Below, piece after piece: positions 1-5,593 of a stretch of DNA of 6,771 bases (position 1 is the stretch's first letter; the number at the start of each line of letters is the position of its first letter). Below the pieces are notes generated by a model, which was not told the origin of the DNA, made no database searches, and saw only the letters and a program-made list of their open reading frames with translations. The DNA comes from a bacterium HR12 (lineage in GTDB: Bacteria; Actinomycetota; UBA4738; HRBIN12), in contig BEHO01000063.1 in assembly GCA_002898915.1 (NCBI GenBank), positions 1 through 6,771 of the forward strand. Reading direction: 5' to 3'. A program made the position numbers and the translations under genes.

Positions 1-158
1 ATGATCACGTACCCGACCCGCTCGGCGGGCACGCCGGCCCGCTCGAGCGCGGTCCGGATCGCGATGGCCCCGAGCTCCACCGCCGAGAGGGGGGCCAGGG
101 TCCCCGCGAGCTTGCCGATGGGGGTCCGCGCGCCGCCGAGGATGACCGAGGGCGCCAC
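1..158 (-). CDS. Thiolase / acetyl-CoA C-acetyltransferase, N-terminal fragment (runs off left edge)
   Basis: The reverse strand from a GTG at 158-156 reads through 52 codons to the window edge without a stop. The product begins M-A-P-S-V-I-L-G-G and continues with [12 protein letters not shown] (residues 10-21) and [11 protein letters not shown] (25-35), which is the N-terminal signature of degradative/biosynthetic thiolases. These enzymes condense two acetyl-CoA to acetoacetyl-CoA or cleave 3-ketoacyl-CoA in the cytoplasm. The catalytic cysteine (around residue 90 in the family) and the His/Cys pair near the C-terminus lie outside the window, so activity cannot be judged. The start lies three bases after the stop of the FtsH-like protease gene, and a purine-rich AGGGGTAGG stretch spanning that stop can serve as ribosome-binding site, which implies co-transcription. 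With ccr and the epimerase nearby, a role at the entry of the ethylmalonyl-CoA pathway is a reasonable inference. The family is well supported; the exact substrate is not. Confidence 0.85.
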   Translation of the reverse strand, partial: MAPSVILGGARTPIGKLAGTLAPLSAVELGAIAIRTALERAGVPAERVGYVI

Positions 159-161
159 GGC

Positions 162-1979
162 CTACCCCTGCCGCGCGGCGAGGGCGAGCTCGATCGTCTC
201 CGTGATCTCCTCGCCGACGAGCTCGTCCCGGGCGATGAGGGCGTCGCGCAGGGCCACCACCACGTCCCGGTTCTCCTCGAGGAGCGCGGTCACGCGCGCC
301 CGCTGGGCCTCGAGGATCTCCTCCACCCGGGCCTTGCCGTCGGGGTCGGCGAGGACCCGGCCGACCAGGTTCCGCGAGCCGATCGGACCCTCGGCGATCG
401 CCTCGTAGCTGATCAGCGAGCCGGCCATCCCGAAGGAGCCCACCATCTGCGCGGCGAGGGTGGTCGCGCCGCCGAGATCCGACGCCGGCCCGGTCCCGGA
501 CTCGCCGAAGAAGAGCTCCTCGGCCACCAGGCCCCCGAGGGCGATGGCGATGGCCGCCTCGATCTCCGAGCGCGTGCGGGTGAAGCGCTCCTCCGCGTCG
601 CCGTGGGCGAGGAGCCCGAGCGACTGCCGCCGCTTGATGATGGAGAGCACCTCCAGGCGCCGGCCCTTGCCGAGGAAGTAGGCGACGGTGGCGTGCCCGG
701 CCTCGTGGGTGGCCACCGCCACCCGGTCGGACTCCGTGTACACGACGGGCTGCTTGAGGCCGAGCTCCTCGGTGAGCTTGGCCTCGTACACGTCGTTCAG
801 GTTCATCTCGCGGCGCCCGTCCCGGAGCGCGACCAGGAGGGCCTCGTCGAAGAGGTGCTCGAGCATCACCGGCGTGTAGCCGAACGTGTCGTGGGCCAGG
901 CGCTCCCGGACCGCGTCGTCGTCGAGCTGCACGTGGTGGGCCTTGCGGGCCAGGAAGAAGTCGATGAGGTCGCGTCGCTGGTGCTTCGTGGGCAGGTCGA
1001 AGTAGAGGCGGCGGTCGAAGCGGCCGGGTCGGAGCAGCGCGGGGTCGAGCTGGTCGGCCCGGTTCGTGGCCGCGATGAGCAGGATGTTGCTGTAGACGGG
1101 CTTGCCGGCCGGGATCCGCCGGTCCGGCGGCAGGTACCCGTTGATCCACTCGATCACCCGGGCCCGCGCCCGCTGGCTCCAGGGCGGCTGGTCGAACGAC
1201 TGCATCTGGATCAGGAGCTCGTTCACCATCCCGGAGTTCCCGGGCCCGATGAACCGCGAGGCCACCCGCCCGAGGCCCGTCGGGTCGGCGGAAGCTGCCA
1301 GGCCGCCCCGCTCGGCCCCGATCGCGTCGATCTCCTCGATGAAGCCGATGGCGCCGCCCTCCTTGCGCGCGAGCTTCCGGAGGCGCTTGAAGAACGAGCG
1401 GATCCGGGCCCCCGTCATCCCGAACCACATCGACTGGAAGGCCGGGGCCGAGATGAACAGGAACGGCACGCCGGCCTGCTTGGCCATGGCCTTGGCGAGG
1501 AAGGTCTTGCCCGTGCCGGGCGGGCCCTCGAACAGGATCCCCCGCCGGGGGTTCCCGCCGAGCTCGCTCCGGAACGTCGCGTAGCCGAGGAAGACGTCGA
1601 GCGTGCGCTTGACCTCCTCCACCTGGGGGTCGAGGCCCTTGATCTCGTCCAGCCCGACCTCGATCTCCTCGGGCCGCACGACGAGGTGCGGCGAGCGCCC
1701 GCTGAACAGCGGCATCGCGAACATGAGCGCGATGAGGACCATGAGGACGAGGATCGGGGCCCAGATCACCCAGTCGGGGCCGAGGGCCGGCAGCTCGAAC
1801 GGGTTGTTCGTGAGGTAGCGGTACCAGAGGTAGCCGTCGATCAGCCCCAGGGTGAGGATCAGGCGCCACAGGCGGCGCCGGCGGGTGCGCTCGCGCACCT
1901 TGAAGACGTCGGCCCGGCCGAGGGTCTGCAGGTCCGAGCCGTGCGCGAGCGCCGCGGCCGACCGCTCGGTCTTCCTCAC
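162..1979 (-). CDS. Divergent membrane-anchored FtsH-like AAA+ / M41 zinc metalloprotease
   Basis: This 605-residue protein should be an ATP-driven membrane protease facing the cytoplasm. Two membrane segments (about residues 39-56 and 70-92) are separated by only about 13 residues, so the periplasmic domain of about 75 residues found in classical FtsH is absent. The AAA module has Walker A GPPGTGKT (152-159), a pore loop MWFG in place of MFVG (184-187), Walker B IGFIEE (211-216, Glu where Asp is usual), long inserts around residues 226-298, and a second region of homology with LLRPGRFDRR (315-324) holding both arginine fingers. The peptidase has HEAGH (425-429) and a third zinc ligand Asp at about 501. 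The frame stays open to a GTG at 2057, which would give 631 residues. I prefer the GTG at 1979: it follows GGGGGAGGA, and a -10-like TACCAT lies between the two starts. It probably shares a transcript with the thiolase 3 bases downstream. It could be a specialised second FtsH; its substrate is unknown. Confidence 0.9.
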   Translation of the reverse strand: MRKTERSAAALAHGSDLQTLGRADVFKVRERTRRRRLWRLILTLGLIDGYLWYRYLTNNPFELPALGPDWVIWAPILVLMVLIALMFAMPLFSGRSPHLVVRPEEIEVGLDEIKGLDPQVEEVKRTLDVFLGYATFRSELGGNPRRGILFEGPPGTGKTFLAKAMAKQAGVPFLFISAPAFQSMWFGMTGARIRSFFKRLRKLARKEGGAIGFIEEIDAIGAERGGLAASADPTGLGRVASRFIGPGNSGMVNELLIQMQSFDQPPWSQRARARVIEWINGYLPPDRRIPAGKPVYSNILLIAATNRADQLDPALLRPGRFDRRLYFDLPTKHQRRDLIDFFLARKAHHVQLDDDAVRERLAHDTFGYTPVMLEHLFDEALLVALRDGRREMNLNDVYEAKLTEELGLKQPVVYTESDRVAVATHEAGHATVAYFLGKGRRLEVLSIIKRRQSLGLLAHGDAEERFTRTRSEIEAAIAIALGGLVAEELFFGESGTGPASDLGGATTLAAQMVGSFGMAGSLISYEAIAEGPIGSRNLVGRVLADPDGKARVEEILEAQRARVTALLEENRDVVVALRDALIARDELVGEEITETIELALAARQG

Positions 1980-2015
1980 GCGTCCTCCCCCGAGATCCCT
2001 CACCCGACCCGTCCC

Positions 2016-2021
2016 ATGGTA
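2016..2021 (-). promoter_or_regulatory. Candidate -10 element of the FtsH-like/thiolase operon
   Basis: On the minus strand TACCAT fits the TAnnnT form of actinobacterial -10 boxes. Transcription would begin near 2008 and give a leader of about 29 bases containing the GGGGGAGGA ribosome-binding site ahead of the GTG at 1979. No good -35 is visible 16-19 bases upstream. If real, it rules out the longer start at 2057. Confidence 0.3.
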
Positions 2022-2080
2022 AAGGGGTCCGGGCGAGGCCGCATCGGCCTTCCGCACTACGCACGACGCCGGGGGCCCGG

Positions 2081-2098
2081 AACCGCTATCGTGCGGTT
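2081..2098 (+). promoter_or_regulatory. Inverted repeat around a -10-like box, candidate promoter/operator of the HTH gene
   Basis: AACCGC (2081-2086) and GCGGTT (2093-2098) are perfect 6-bp inverted arms around TATCGT (2087-2092), which fits a TAnnnT -10 box. The box ends 9 bases before the ATG at 2102, so transcription could start at or just before the initiation codon. That agrees with the lack of any Shine-Dalgarno sequence there. The symmetry makes it a plausible binding site for the HTH protein itself. No convincing -35 is seen. A second imperfect palindrome, CCGGG-GG-CCCGG, lies at 2069-2080 and may be a composition effect. Confidence 0.35.
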
Positions 2099-2101
2099 GC
2101 C

Positions 2102-2491
2102 ATGGCGAGGAAGAAGCTGCCTCCCATCGATCCCGAGCAGGCCCGGGCGATCGGGGCCCTCCTCAGAGGCCTGCGCCGGGCCGCCGGGTTCCGGGCGGTC
2201 CAGGACGCCGTGGCCGATCCCGCCTGCCCCGCGGCCCGCCAGACGATCTACGCCTACGAGCGCGGCGGCCTCGTGCCCTCCCTCGCCCAGTTCCTCGAGC
2301 TCGTCGAGTTCTACGCGCTGAAGGCGACCCCCGGGCCCGGGGCCAAGCCCCCCGAGGATCTCCGGACCCAGGCCGTGGCGGCCGTGGTCACCGCCCTCAC
2401 GATGCCCTGCTACCACATGACCGAGGCCATGCGCCTGATCGGCCGGCTCCAGCCGCCGCCGGCGGGGCGGCCTCCGCGGAAGCGATCGTGA
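2102..2491 (+). CDS. XRE-type helix-turn-helix transcriptional regulator
   Basis: This is a 129-residue basic cytoplasmic protein. Residues 13-73 fit a Cro/C1-type helix-turn-helix domain: IGALLRGLRRAAGF (first helix), an interruption around residues 38-46, RQTIYAYERG (47-56) as the recognition helix and following turn, and PSLAQFLELVEFYAL (59-73), all typical XRE spacing. A second helical part (85-116) and a proline/arginine-rich tail (117-129) follow, with no sensor domain I can name. No ribosome-binding site precedes the ATG, and a -10-like TATCGT 10-15 bases upstream suggests a leaderless mRNA. The stop overlaps the start of the epimerase gene in a GTGA junction, so the two are translationally coupled. 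It diverges from the FtsH-like gene and could control itself, the epimerase or the protease-thiolase operon. The target is inference; the fold call is fairly firm. Confidence 0.75.
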   Translation: MARKKLPPIDPEQARAIGALLRGLRRAAGFRAVQDAVADPACPAARQTIYAYERGGLVPSLAQFLELVEFYALKATPGPGAKPPEDLRTQAVAAVVTALTMPCYHMTEAMRLIGRLQPPPAGRPPRKRS

Positions 2492-2889
2492 TCACCGAGC
2501 TCGACCACGTCGGGATCGCCGTCGCGGACCTCGAGGCCGCCGTGGAGCACTACCGCCGCACCCTCGGCCTCGAGCCGGTGCACCGCGAGCGCGTCGAGGA
2601 CCAGGGCGTCGAGGAGGTCCTGTTCGCCGTCGGGACCTCCTACGTGCAGCTCCTCGGGGCGCTCGGCCCGGAGACGCCGGTCGGGCGGTTCCTCGCCTCG
2701 CGGGGGCCCGGCGTGCACCACGTCGCCTACCGCGTGGAGGACGTGGCGGCCGCCCTGGAGCGCCTGCGCGCCGAGGGCGTCCCCCTCGTGGACGAGGTCC
2801 CCCGCCCCGGCTCGCGCGGGACCCGCATCGCCTTCGTCCACCCAAAGGGGATGGGCGGGGTCCTCGTCGAGCTCGTCCAGGAGGGGTAG
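2488..2889 (+). CDS. mce: Methylmalonyl-CoA epimerase (VOC/glyoxalase family)
   Basis: This 133-residue protein matches the usual length of methylmalonyl-CoA epimerase. The enzyme interconverts the 2R and 2S epimers of methylmalonyl-CoA, and of ethylmalonyl-CoA in the ethylmalonyl-CoA pathway. The four metal ligands of the family appear in order: His7 in LDHVGIAV, Gln54 in YVQLL, the second His of GVHHVAYRV (His78) and Glu128 in LVELV. The GVEE stretch (40-43) carries a Glu expected to act as catalytic base. The two halves form the paired beta-alpha-beta-beta-beta modules of the VOC fold. Translation starts at a GTG whose last two bases belong to the TGA stop of the HTH regulator; a weak GGAAG lies about 7 bases upstream. 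It ends 16 bases from the stop of the convergent beta-propeller gene. Other VOC enzymes are possible but the motif set fits epimerase best. Confidence 0.92.
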   Translation: MITELDHVGIAVADLEAAVEHYRRTLGLEPVHRERVEDQGVEEVLFAVGTSYVQLLGALGPETPVGRFLASRGPGVHHVAYRVEDVAAALERLRAEGVPLVDEVPRPGSRGTRIAFVHPKGMGGVLVELVQEG

Positions 2890-2896
2890 CCCGGGC

Positions 2897-2911
2897 CCGT
2901 GGCCCTCACGG
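2897..2911. terminator. Small stem-loop between convergent genes, possible bidirectional terminator
   Basis: CCGTG (2897-2901) and CACGG (2907-2911) form a 5-bp stem around a 5-base loop in the junction where the epimerase and beta-propeller genes end tail to tail. There is no T-run on either strand, so it is at best a weak or factor-assisted terminator. The right arm reaches into the end of the beta-propeller gene. Confidence 0.22.
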
Positions 2912-4108
2912 TCGGGGGCCGGCGAGCACGATCCCGAGCCCGGTGCCGCCGAGGGTCGTCCGCGGAAGGACCGGGATGCGCTCCCCGCTCAGCGGGTCGC
3001 GGGCCGGGACGCCGACCCCGTGCGCACCCTCCCGCGGAGCCTCGAGGAGGAAGAGCCACGGGCCACCTCCGGCGCCCGGCGCGAACGCCCAGGCGTCGGC
3101 CGGCGAGATCGCCCGCACCTCGAAGGCCGAGGGGTCGACGACGGCGAGGTGCGTCGCGCGGTCGGCCCCGGTGAAGTCCACCGGCTGGAGGCCGAGCACG
3201 AGCTCCGCCCCCACCCGAGCCACCCGGGCCGGCCAGGCGACCCGGAAGCCCGGGAGGTCGAGGCGGACCCTCGCCTCGAGGGTGCGGGTGGCCACGTCGA
3301 TCACGAACACCTCCCCCTCCCGCGTGACCGCGAGGATCTCGCCCCGCTCCGGCCAGGAGACCGCCCCGGCCACCGGTCCGAGATCCAGGGGCTCGGCGAG
3401 GTGCGGGAGCTCGACGCCGGCCGTGCTGCTCGGGAGCTCGAGCCGCTCCTCGGAGCTCACGCCCCCCGTCGGGGACAGCTCGAGGAACCGGATCTCGTTC
3501 CCGTCCGACGTGCACACCAGGGCGAGGCTGGAGGGCCCGAGGGGCAGCACCGGATCTCCGGGCAAGCACCCCGTGACGGACGCCGCCTCCGGCAGGAACC
3601 GACCGCTTCCCACGTCGAAGGTCGCGATCGCCTCGTCGCGCACGACCTCGCCACCGGCCGGCAGCACCCGTACGAAGACCCTCGAGCCGTCCGGCGACAC
3701 GGCCATGGTCGGGTTGAGGCCGGTCAGCATCACCCCCCGCCAAGCCCACGCGCCGAACGTCGCCTCGGCCCTCACCGCGCCCGACGCGGCGTCCAGGACC
3801 GCCAGGCCCCCGGGGCCCACCGCGAACAGCCGGGAGCCGTCGGGCGACGCGACGACGTCCTCGTACCAGCCGCCGCCCGGCCGGGCTCGCCACGCCTGGG
3901 TCGCCTGCCCGCCCGCGGCGACGTCGAACGCCCGGAGGTCGCCCGCGACCTCGAGCACGTAGACGCGCTGCGGCGCGAGCTTCGGTGCGACCGGTCGGTT
4001 CCGTCCGCCGGAGACGATGCCACGCAGGAGGAGGGCCGCCGCGACGAGGACGATGGTCGTCCCCGCCACCGCGGCGCTCGCTCGGACCCGGCGGCGCAGA
4101 TCCCCCAC
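2906..4108 (-). CDS. Membrane-anchored beta-propeller protein of unknown function
   Basis: This 400-residue protein has a basic N-terminus (MGDLRRRVRAS) and one hydrophobic segment at about residues 11-31, so it is probably a signal-anchored extracytoplasmic protein. The remainder is beta-rich with blade-like repeats: VASPDGSRLFAVG (86-98) followed by LAVLDAASGAV, then AVSPDGSRVFVRV (136-148) followed by IATFDVGSG, and the degenerate ILAVTREGEVFVIDVATRT (258-276). This SPDG...V.D...G pattern is that of YVTN/WD40-like propellers, which usually bind ligands or proteins. Cys181 and Cys199 could form a disulfide outside the membrane. No catalytic motif is seen. Translation starts at a GTG directly after GGAGGGG, a very short spacing, but there is no other start before an in-frame TAG upstream. 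It follows ccr on the same strand after 124 bases, so it may be co-transcribed or driven from its own weak promoter. Its role is unknown. Confidence 0.75.
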   Translation of the reverse strand: MGDLRRRVRASAAVAGTTIVLVAAALLLRGIVSGGRNRPVAPKLAPQRVYVLEVAGDLRAFDVAAGGQATQAWRARPGGGWYEDVVASPDGSRLFAVGPGGLAVLDAASGAVRAEATFGAWAWRGVMLTGLNPTMAVSPDGSRVFVRVLPAGGEVVRDEAIATFDVGSGRFLPEAASVTGCLPGDPVLPLGPSSLALVCTSDGNEIRFLELSPTGGVSSEERLELPSSTAGVELPHLAEPLDLGPVAGAVSWPERGEILAVTREGEVFVIDVATRTLEARVRLDLPGFRVAWPARVARVGAELVLGLQPVDFTGADRATHLAVVDPSAFEVRAISPADAWAFAPGAGGGPWLFLLEAPREGAHGVGVPARDPLSGERIPVLPRTTLGGTGLGIVLAGPRP

Positions 4109-4117
4109 CCCCTCCGG

Positions 4118-4133
4118 CTGCCGCAGACGGCAG
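4118..4133 (-). promoter_or_regulatory. Inverted repeat in the leader of the beta-propeller gene
   Basis: CTGCCG (4118-4123) and CGGCAG (4128-4133) are perfect 6-bp inverted arms with a 4-base loop. In the mRNA this hairpin would sit directly before the GGAGGGG ribosome-binding site of the beta-propeller gene, where it could modulate translation or protect the message. It could also be an operator or a chance palindrome in GC-rich DNA. Confidence 0.3.
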
Positions 4134-4148
4134 GTCCCCTGCCGGGCA

Positions 4149-4161
4149 CCAGGCTACCTGG
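4149..4161 (-). promoter_or_regulatory. Weak candidate -10 within a palindrome upstream of the beta-propeller gene
   Basis: On the minus strand CCAGG-TAG-CCTGG is a perfect 5-bp inverted repeat, and TAGCCT (4156-4151) fits a TAnnnT -10 box. Transcription would start near 4144, leaving a leader of about 35 bases that includes the 4118-4133 hairpin. No recognisable -35 is present, so this is weak. Confidence 0.22.
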
Positions 4162-4176
4162 CCCTCCGCGGAAGGT

Positions 4177-4197
4177 GGTCCCGCCCCCGCGGGGACC
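4177..4197 (-). terminator. GC-rich stem-loop after ccr, possible terminator or processing hairpin
   Basis: GGTCCC (4177-4182) and GGGACC (4192-4197) form a perfect 6-bp stem with a 9-base GC loop, about 36 bases after the ccr stop on the minus strand. It lacks a T-tract, so it is a hairpin of uncertain function that might weaken read-through from ccr into the beta-propeller gene. Confidence 0.3.
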
Positions 4198-4232
4198 GGT
4201 GCGGGTCCCGGATGACCGTCGGCGTCCCGCCG

Positions 4233-5474
4233 CTACGGCAGGTCCTTCAGGCCGCGCTGCGGCGCGTTCACGAGGACCGCGACGTTCCCCTCGGGCAGCC
4301 GACCCTCGCCCATGAGCTGATGGACCATGGGGGTCTCGTGGTACTCGTACGTGTGCCCCAGGGTCGTGTCGATCTTGCCCTCGCGGACGAGGTCGTTGAA
4401 GGCGGCGGCCTGCTCGTCGTTGAACAGGTGCGAGCCCTGGTAGCGCTTCTGCAGGTACCAGAGGTACCGGACGTCCACCATCGTGTCGTAGCCGCTCGTG
4501 CCGGCGCAGATCACGACCATGCCGCCGCGCTCGCACACGAAGATCGAGGTGGGGATGGTGTCCTGCCCGGGGTGCTCGAAGACGATGTTCGGGTTCCGGC
4601 GCTCGCCGAGGGCCTCCCAGATCGCCTTGCCGAAGGCCTTCGCGCCCTCCAGCCAGTCCTTCCACTCCGGCGAGTCCCAGCGGGGCGGGATGCCCCAGTG
4701 CGAGAACTTCCGCCGGTTCACGTACCCGACGGCCCCCAGGCGCTTCGCGTACTCGCCCTTCTCGTCGGAGCTCACCACCCCGACGGCCTTCCCGCCGGCG
4801 AGCTTGACGAGCTGCACGGCGAGGGACCCGAGGCCCCCGGCCGCGCCCCAGACCAGGACGACGTCGCCCTCCTTCACGGTGTTCGGCGGCCAGCCGTGGA
4901 GCATCCGGTAAGCGGTCCCGCCGGTGAGGGTGGGGGCCGCGGCCTCCTCCCAGGTCAGGTGTTCGGCCTTCGGGAGGCACTGGTGGGCCTGGACCTTGCA
5001 GAACTGGGCGAACGAGCCCCAGCAGGTGTCGTAGCCCCAGACGCGGAAGCTCGGGGCGAGCCCCGGGTCGTTGCCGGCGAGCACCCAGGGGTCGTCGAGG
5101 TCCCACTGGCCGGCGTGGACGATCACGTGGTCCCCGACCTTCACGTTCGTGACCTCGGAGCCGACGGCGTAGACGATGCCCGACGCGTCCGAGCCGACGA
5201 TGTGGAAGTCGGTCGGCTCGCCCCACCGGGCCTGGGTCTTCGTGACGTCCACCGGGATCCCCCGCGCGGCCCAGACGTTGTTGAAGTTCACGCCCGCCGC
5301 CATGACCATGACGAGCGCGTCGTGCGGGCCGAGCTCCGGCACGTCGATGACCTCGTCGCGGATCGCGTCCTTCGGCTCGCCGTAGCGATCGGGGCGCACG
5401 ACCATCGCGTGCATCCGCTTCGGAACCTCCCCGATCGGGGGGATCTCGCCGATCTCGTACAGGTCCTTCGCCAC
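4233..5474 (-). CDS. ccr: Crotonyl-CoA carboxylase/reductase
   Basis: This 413-residue medium-chain dehydrogenase/reductase catalyses NADPH-dependent reductive carboxylation of crotonyl-CoA to ethylmalonyl-CoA in the cytoplasm. The N-terminal GroES-like part has GVNFNNVW (61-68) with the family's CO2-pocket Asn, then GSDASG (94-99) and [13 protein letters not shown] (146-158). The nucleotide-binding part has [15 protein letters not shown] (208-222), [16 protein letters not shown] (233-248), FEHPGQDT (299-306) and AGTSGYD (324-330). [14 protein letters not shown] (336-349) keeps the His of the CO2 pocket. These motifs separate it from ordinary quinone reductases. Compared with the Streptomyces/Kitasatospora enzymes (about 445 residues), the loop after residue 74 and the C-terminal tail are shorter, and the pocket Phe-Glu is Tyr148-Asp149. 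The start is GTG, preceded by a strong GAGGAGGG ribosome-binding site. A promoter and stem-loop lie upstream. With the thiolase and epimerase nearby, an ethylmalonyl-CoA pathway role is likely. Confidence 0.92.
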   Translation of the reverse strand: MAKDLYEIGEIPPIGEVPKRMHAMVVRPDRYGEPKDAIRDEVIDVPELGPHDALVMVMAAGVNFNNVWAARGIPVDVTKTQARWGEPTDFHIVGSDASGIVYAVGSEVTNVKVGDHVIVHAGQWDLDDPWVLAGNDPGLAPSFRVWGYDTCWGSFAQFCKVQAHQCLPKAEHLTWEEAAAPTLTGGTAYRMLHGWPPNTVKEGDVVLVWGAAGGLGSLAVQLVKLAGGKAVGVVSSDEKGEYAKRLGAVGYVNRRKFSHWGIPPRWDSPEWKDWLEGAKAFGKAIWEALGERRNPNIVFEHPGQDTIPTSIFVCERGGMVVICAGTSGYDTMVDVRYLWYLQKRYQGSHLFNDEQAAAFNDLVREGKIDTTLGHTYEYHETPMVHQLMGEGRLPEGNVAVLVNAPQRGLKDLP

Positions 5475-5502
5475 GCTCTCCCTCCTCAGGACGGCTGAAC
5501 GG

Positions 5503-5527
5503 GCGCCCGGGAGACCGCCCCGGGCGC
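5503..5527 (-). promoter_or_regulatory. Perfect 9-bp GC-only stem-loop in the ccr leader
   Basis: GCGCCCGGG (5503-5511) and CCCGGGCGC (5519-5527) are exact inverted 9-bp arms around a 7-base loop. The structure lies between the predicted ccr start of transcription (near 5532) and its ribosome-binding site (about 5480-5487), so the mRNA would begin almost directly with this stem. It may stabilise the message, regulate it, or stop transcripts arriving from vapC. A 10-bp palindrome GGGGCGCCCC at 5528-5537 abuts it. Confidence 0.45.
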
Positions 5528-5538
5528 GGGGCGCCCCG

Positions 5539-5568
5539 AGCCTAGGCGAGCCCCGCCGGCGCCGACAA
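5539..5568 (-). promoter_or_regulatory. Candidate housekeeping promoter of ccr
   Basis: On the minus strand a -35-like TTGTCG (5568-5563) is followed after 18 bases by a -10-like TAGGCT (5544-5539). Both fit actinobacterial primary sigma factor promoters (TTGACn, TAnnnT), and this is the best two-box match in the window. Predicted initiation near 5532 gives a leader of about 57 bases with the stem-loop and ribosome-binding site. Confidence 0.45.
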
Positions 5569-5593
5569 ACGGCGTACGGCGGACGGCGCGGAC

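Noticed and set aside
1..408. A plus-strand open frame starting with ATG at base 1.
   Set aside because: It is antisense to the thiolase start and the end of the protease; the product is Ser/Arg/Ala-rich with no family signature.
603..2321. A 572-codon open frame on the plus strand opposite the FtsH-like gene.
   Set aside because: Its translation is low-complexity Arg/Glu/Val/Gly-rich sequence with no domain, and it lies antisense to a gene with full AAA and M41 motifs. High GC removes stops from opposite frames.
2727..3893. A 388-codon minus-strand frame overlapping the beta-propeller and epimerase genes.
   Set aside because: It is Arg/Gly/Pro-rich, runs antisense through the epimerase, and has no recognisable motif.
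1820..4466. A 13-base direct repeat, GGTACCAGAGGTA, at 1820-1832 and 4454-4466.
   Set aside because: Both copies lie in minus-strand coding sequence for the peptide YLWY in two unrelated proteins, so shared codons explain the match.
4233..5474. Annotation of the 413-residue protein as a generic zinc alcohol dehydrogenase or quinone reductase.
   Set aside because: The [19 protein letters not shown] and RYLWY...GSH motifs are specific to the crotonyl-CoA carboxylase/reductase group, and no structural zinc cysteine set is present.
3020..5498. Long overlapping frames opposite the beta-propeller and ccr genes, plus another-frame minus-strand reading at 3772-5226.
   Set aside because: All give Arg/Gly/Pro-rich shadow translations, while the opposite or alternative frame holds a recognisable protein.
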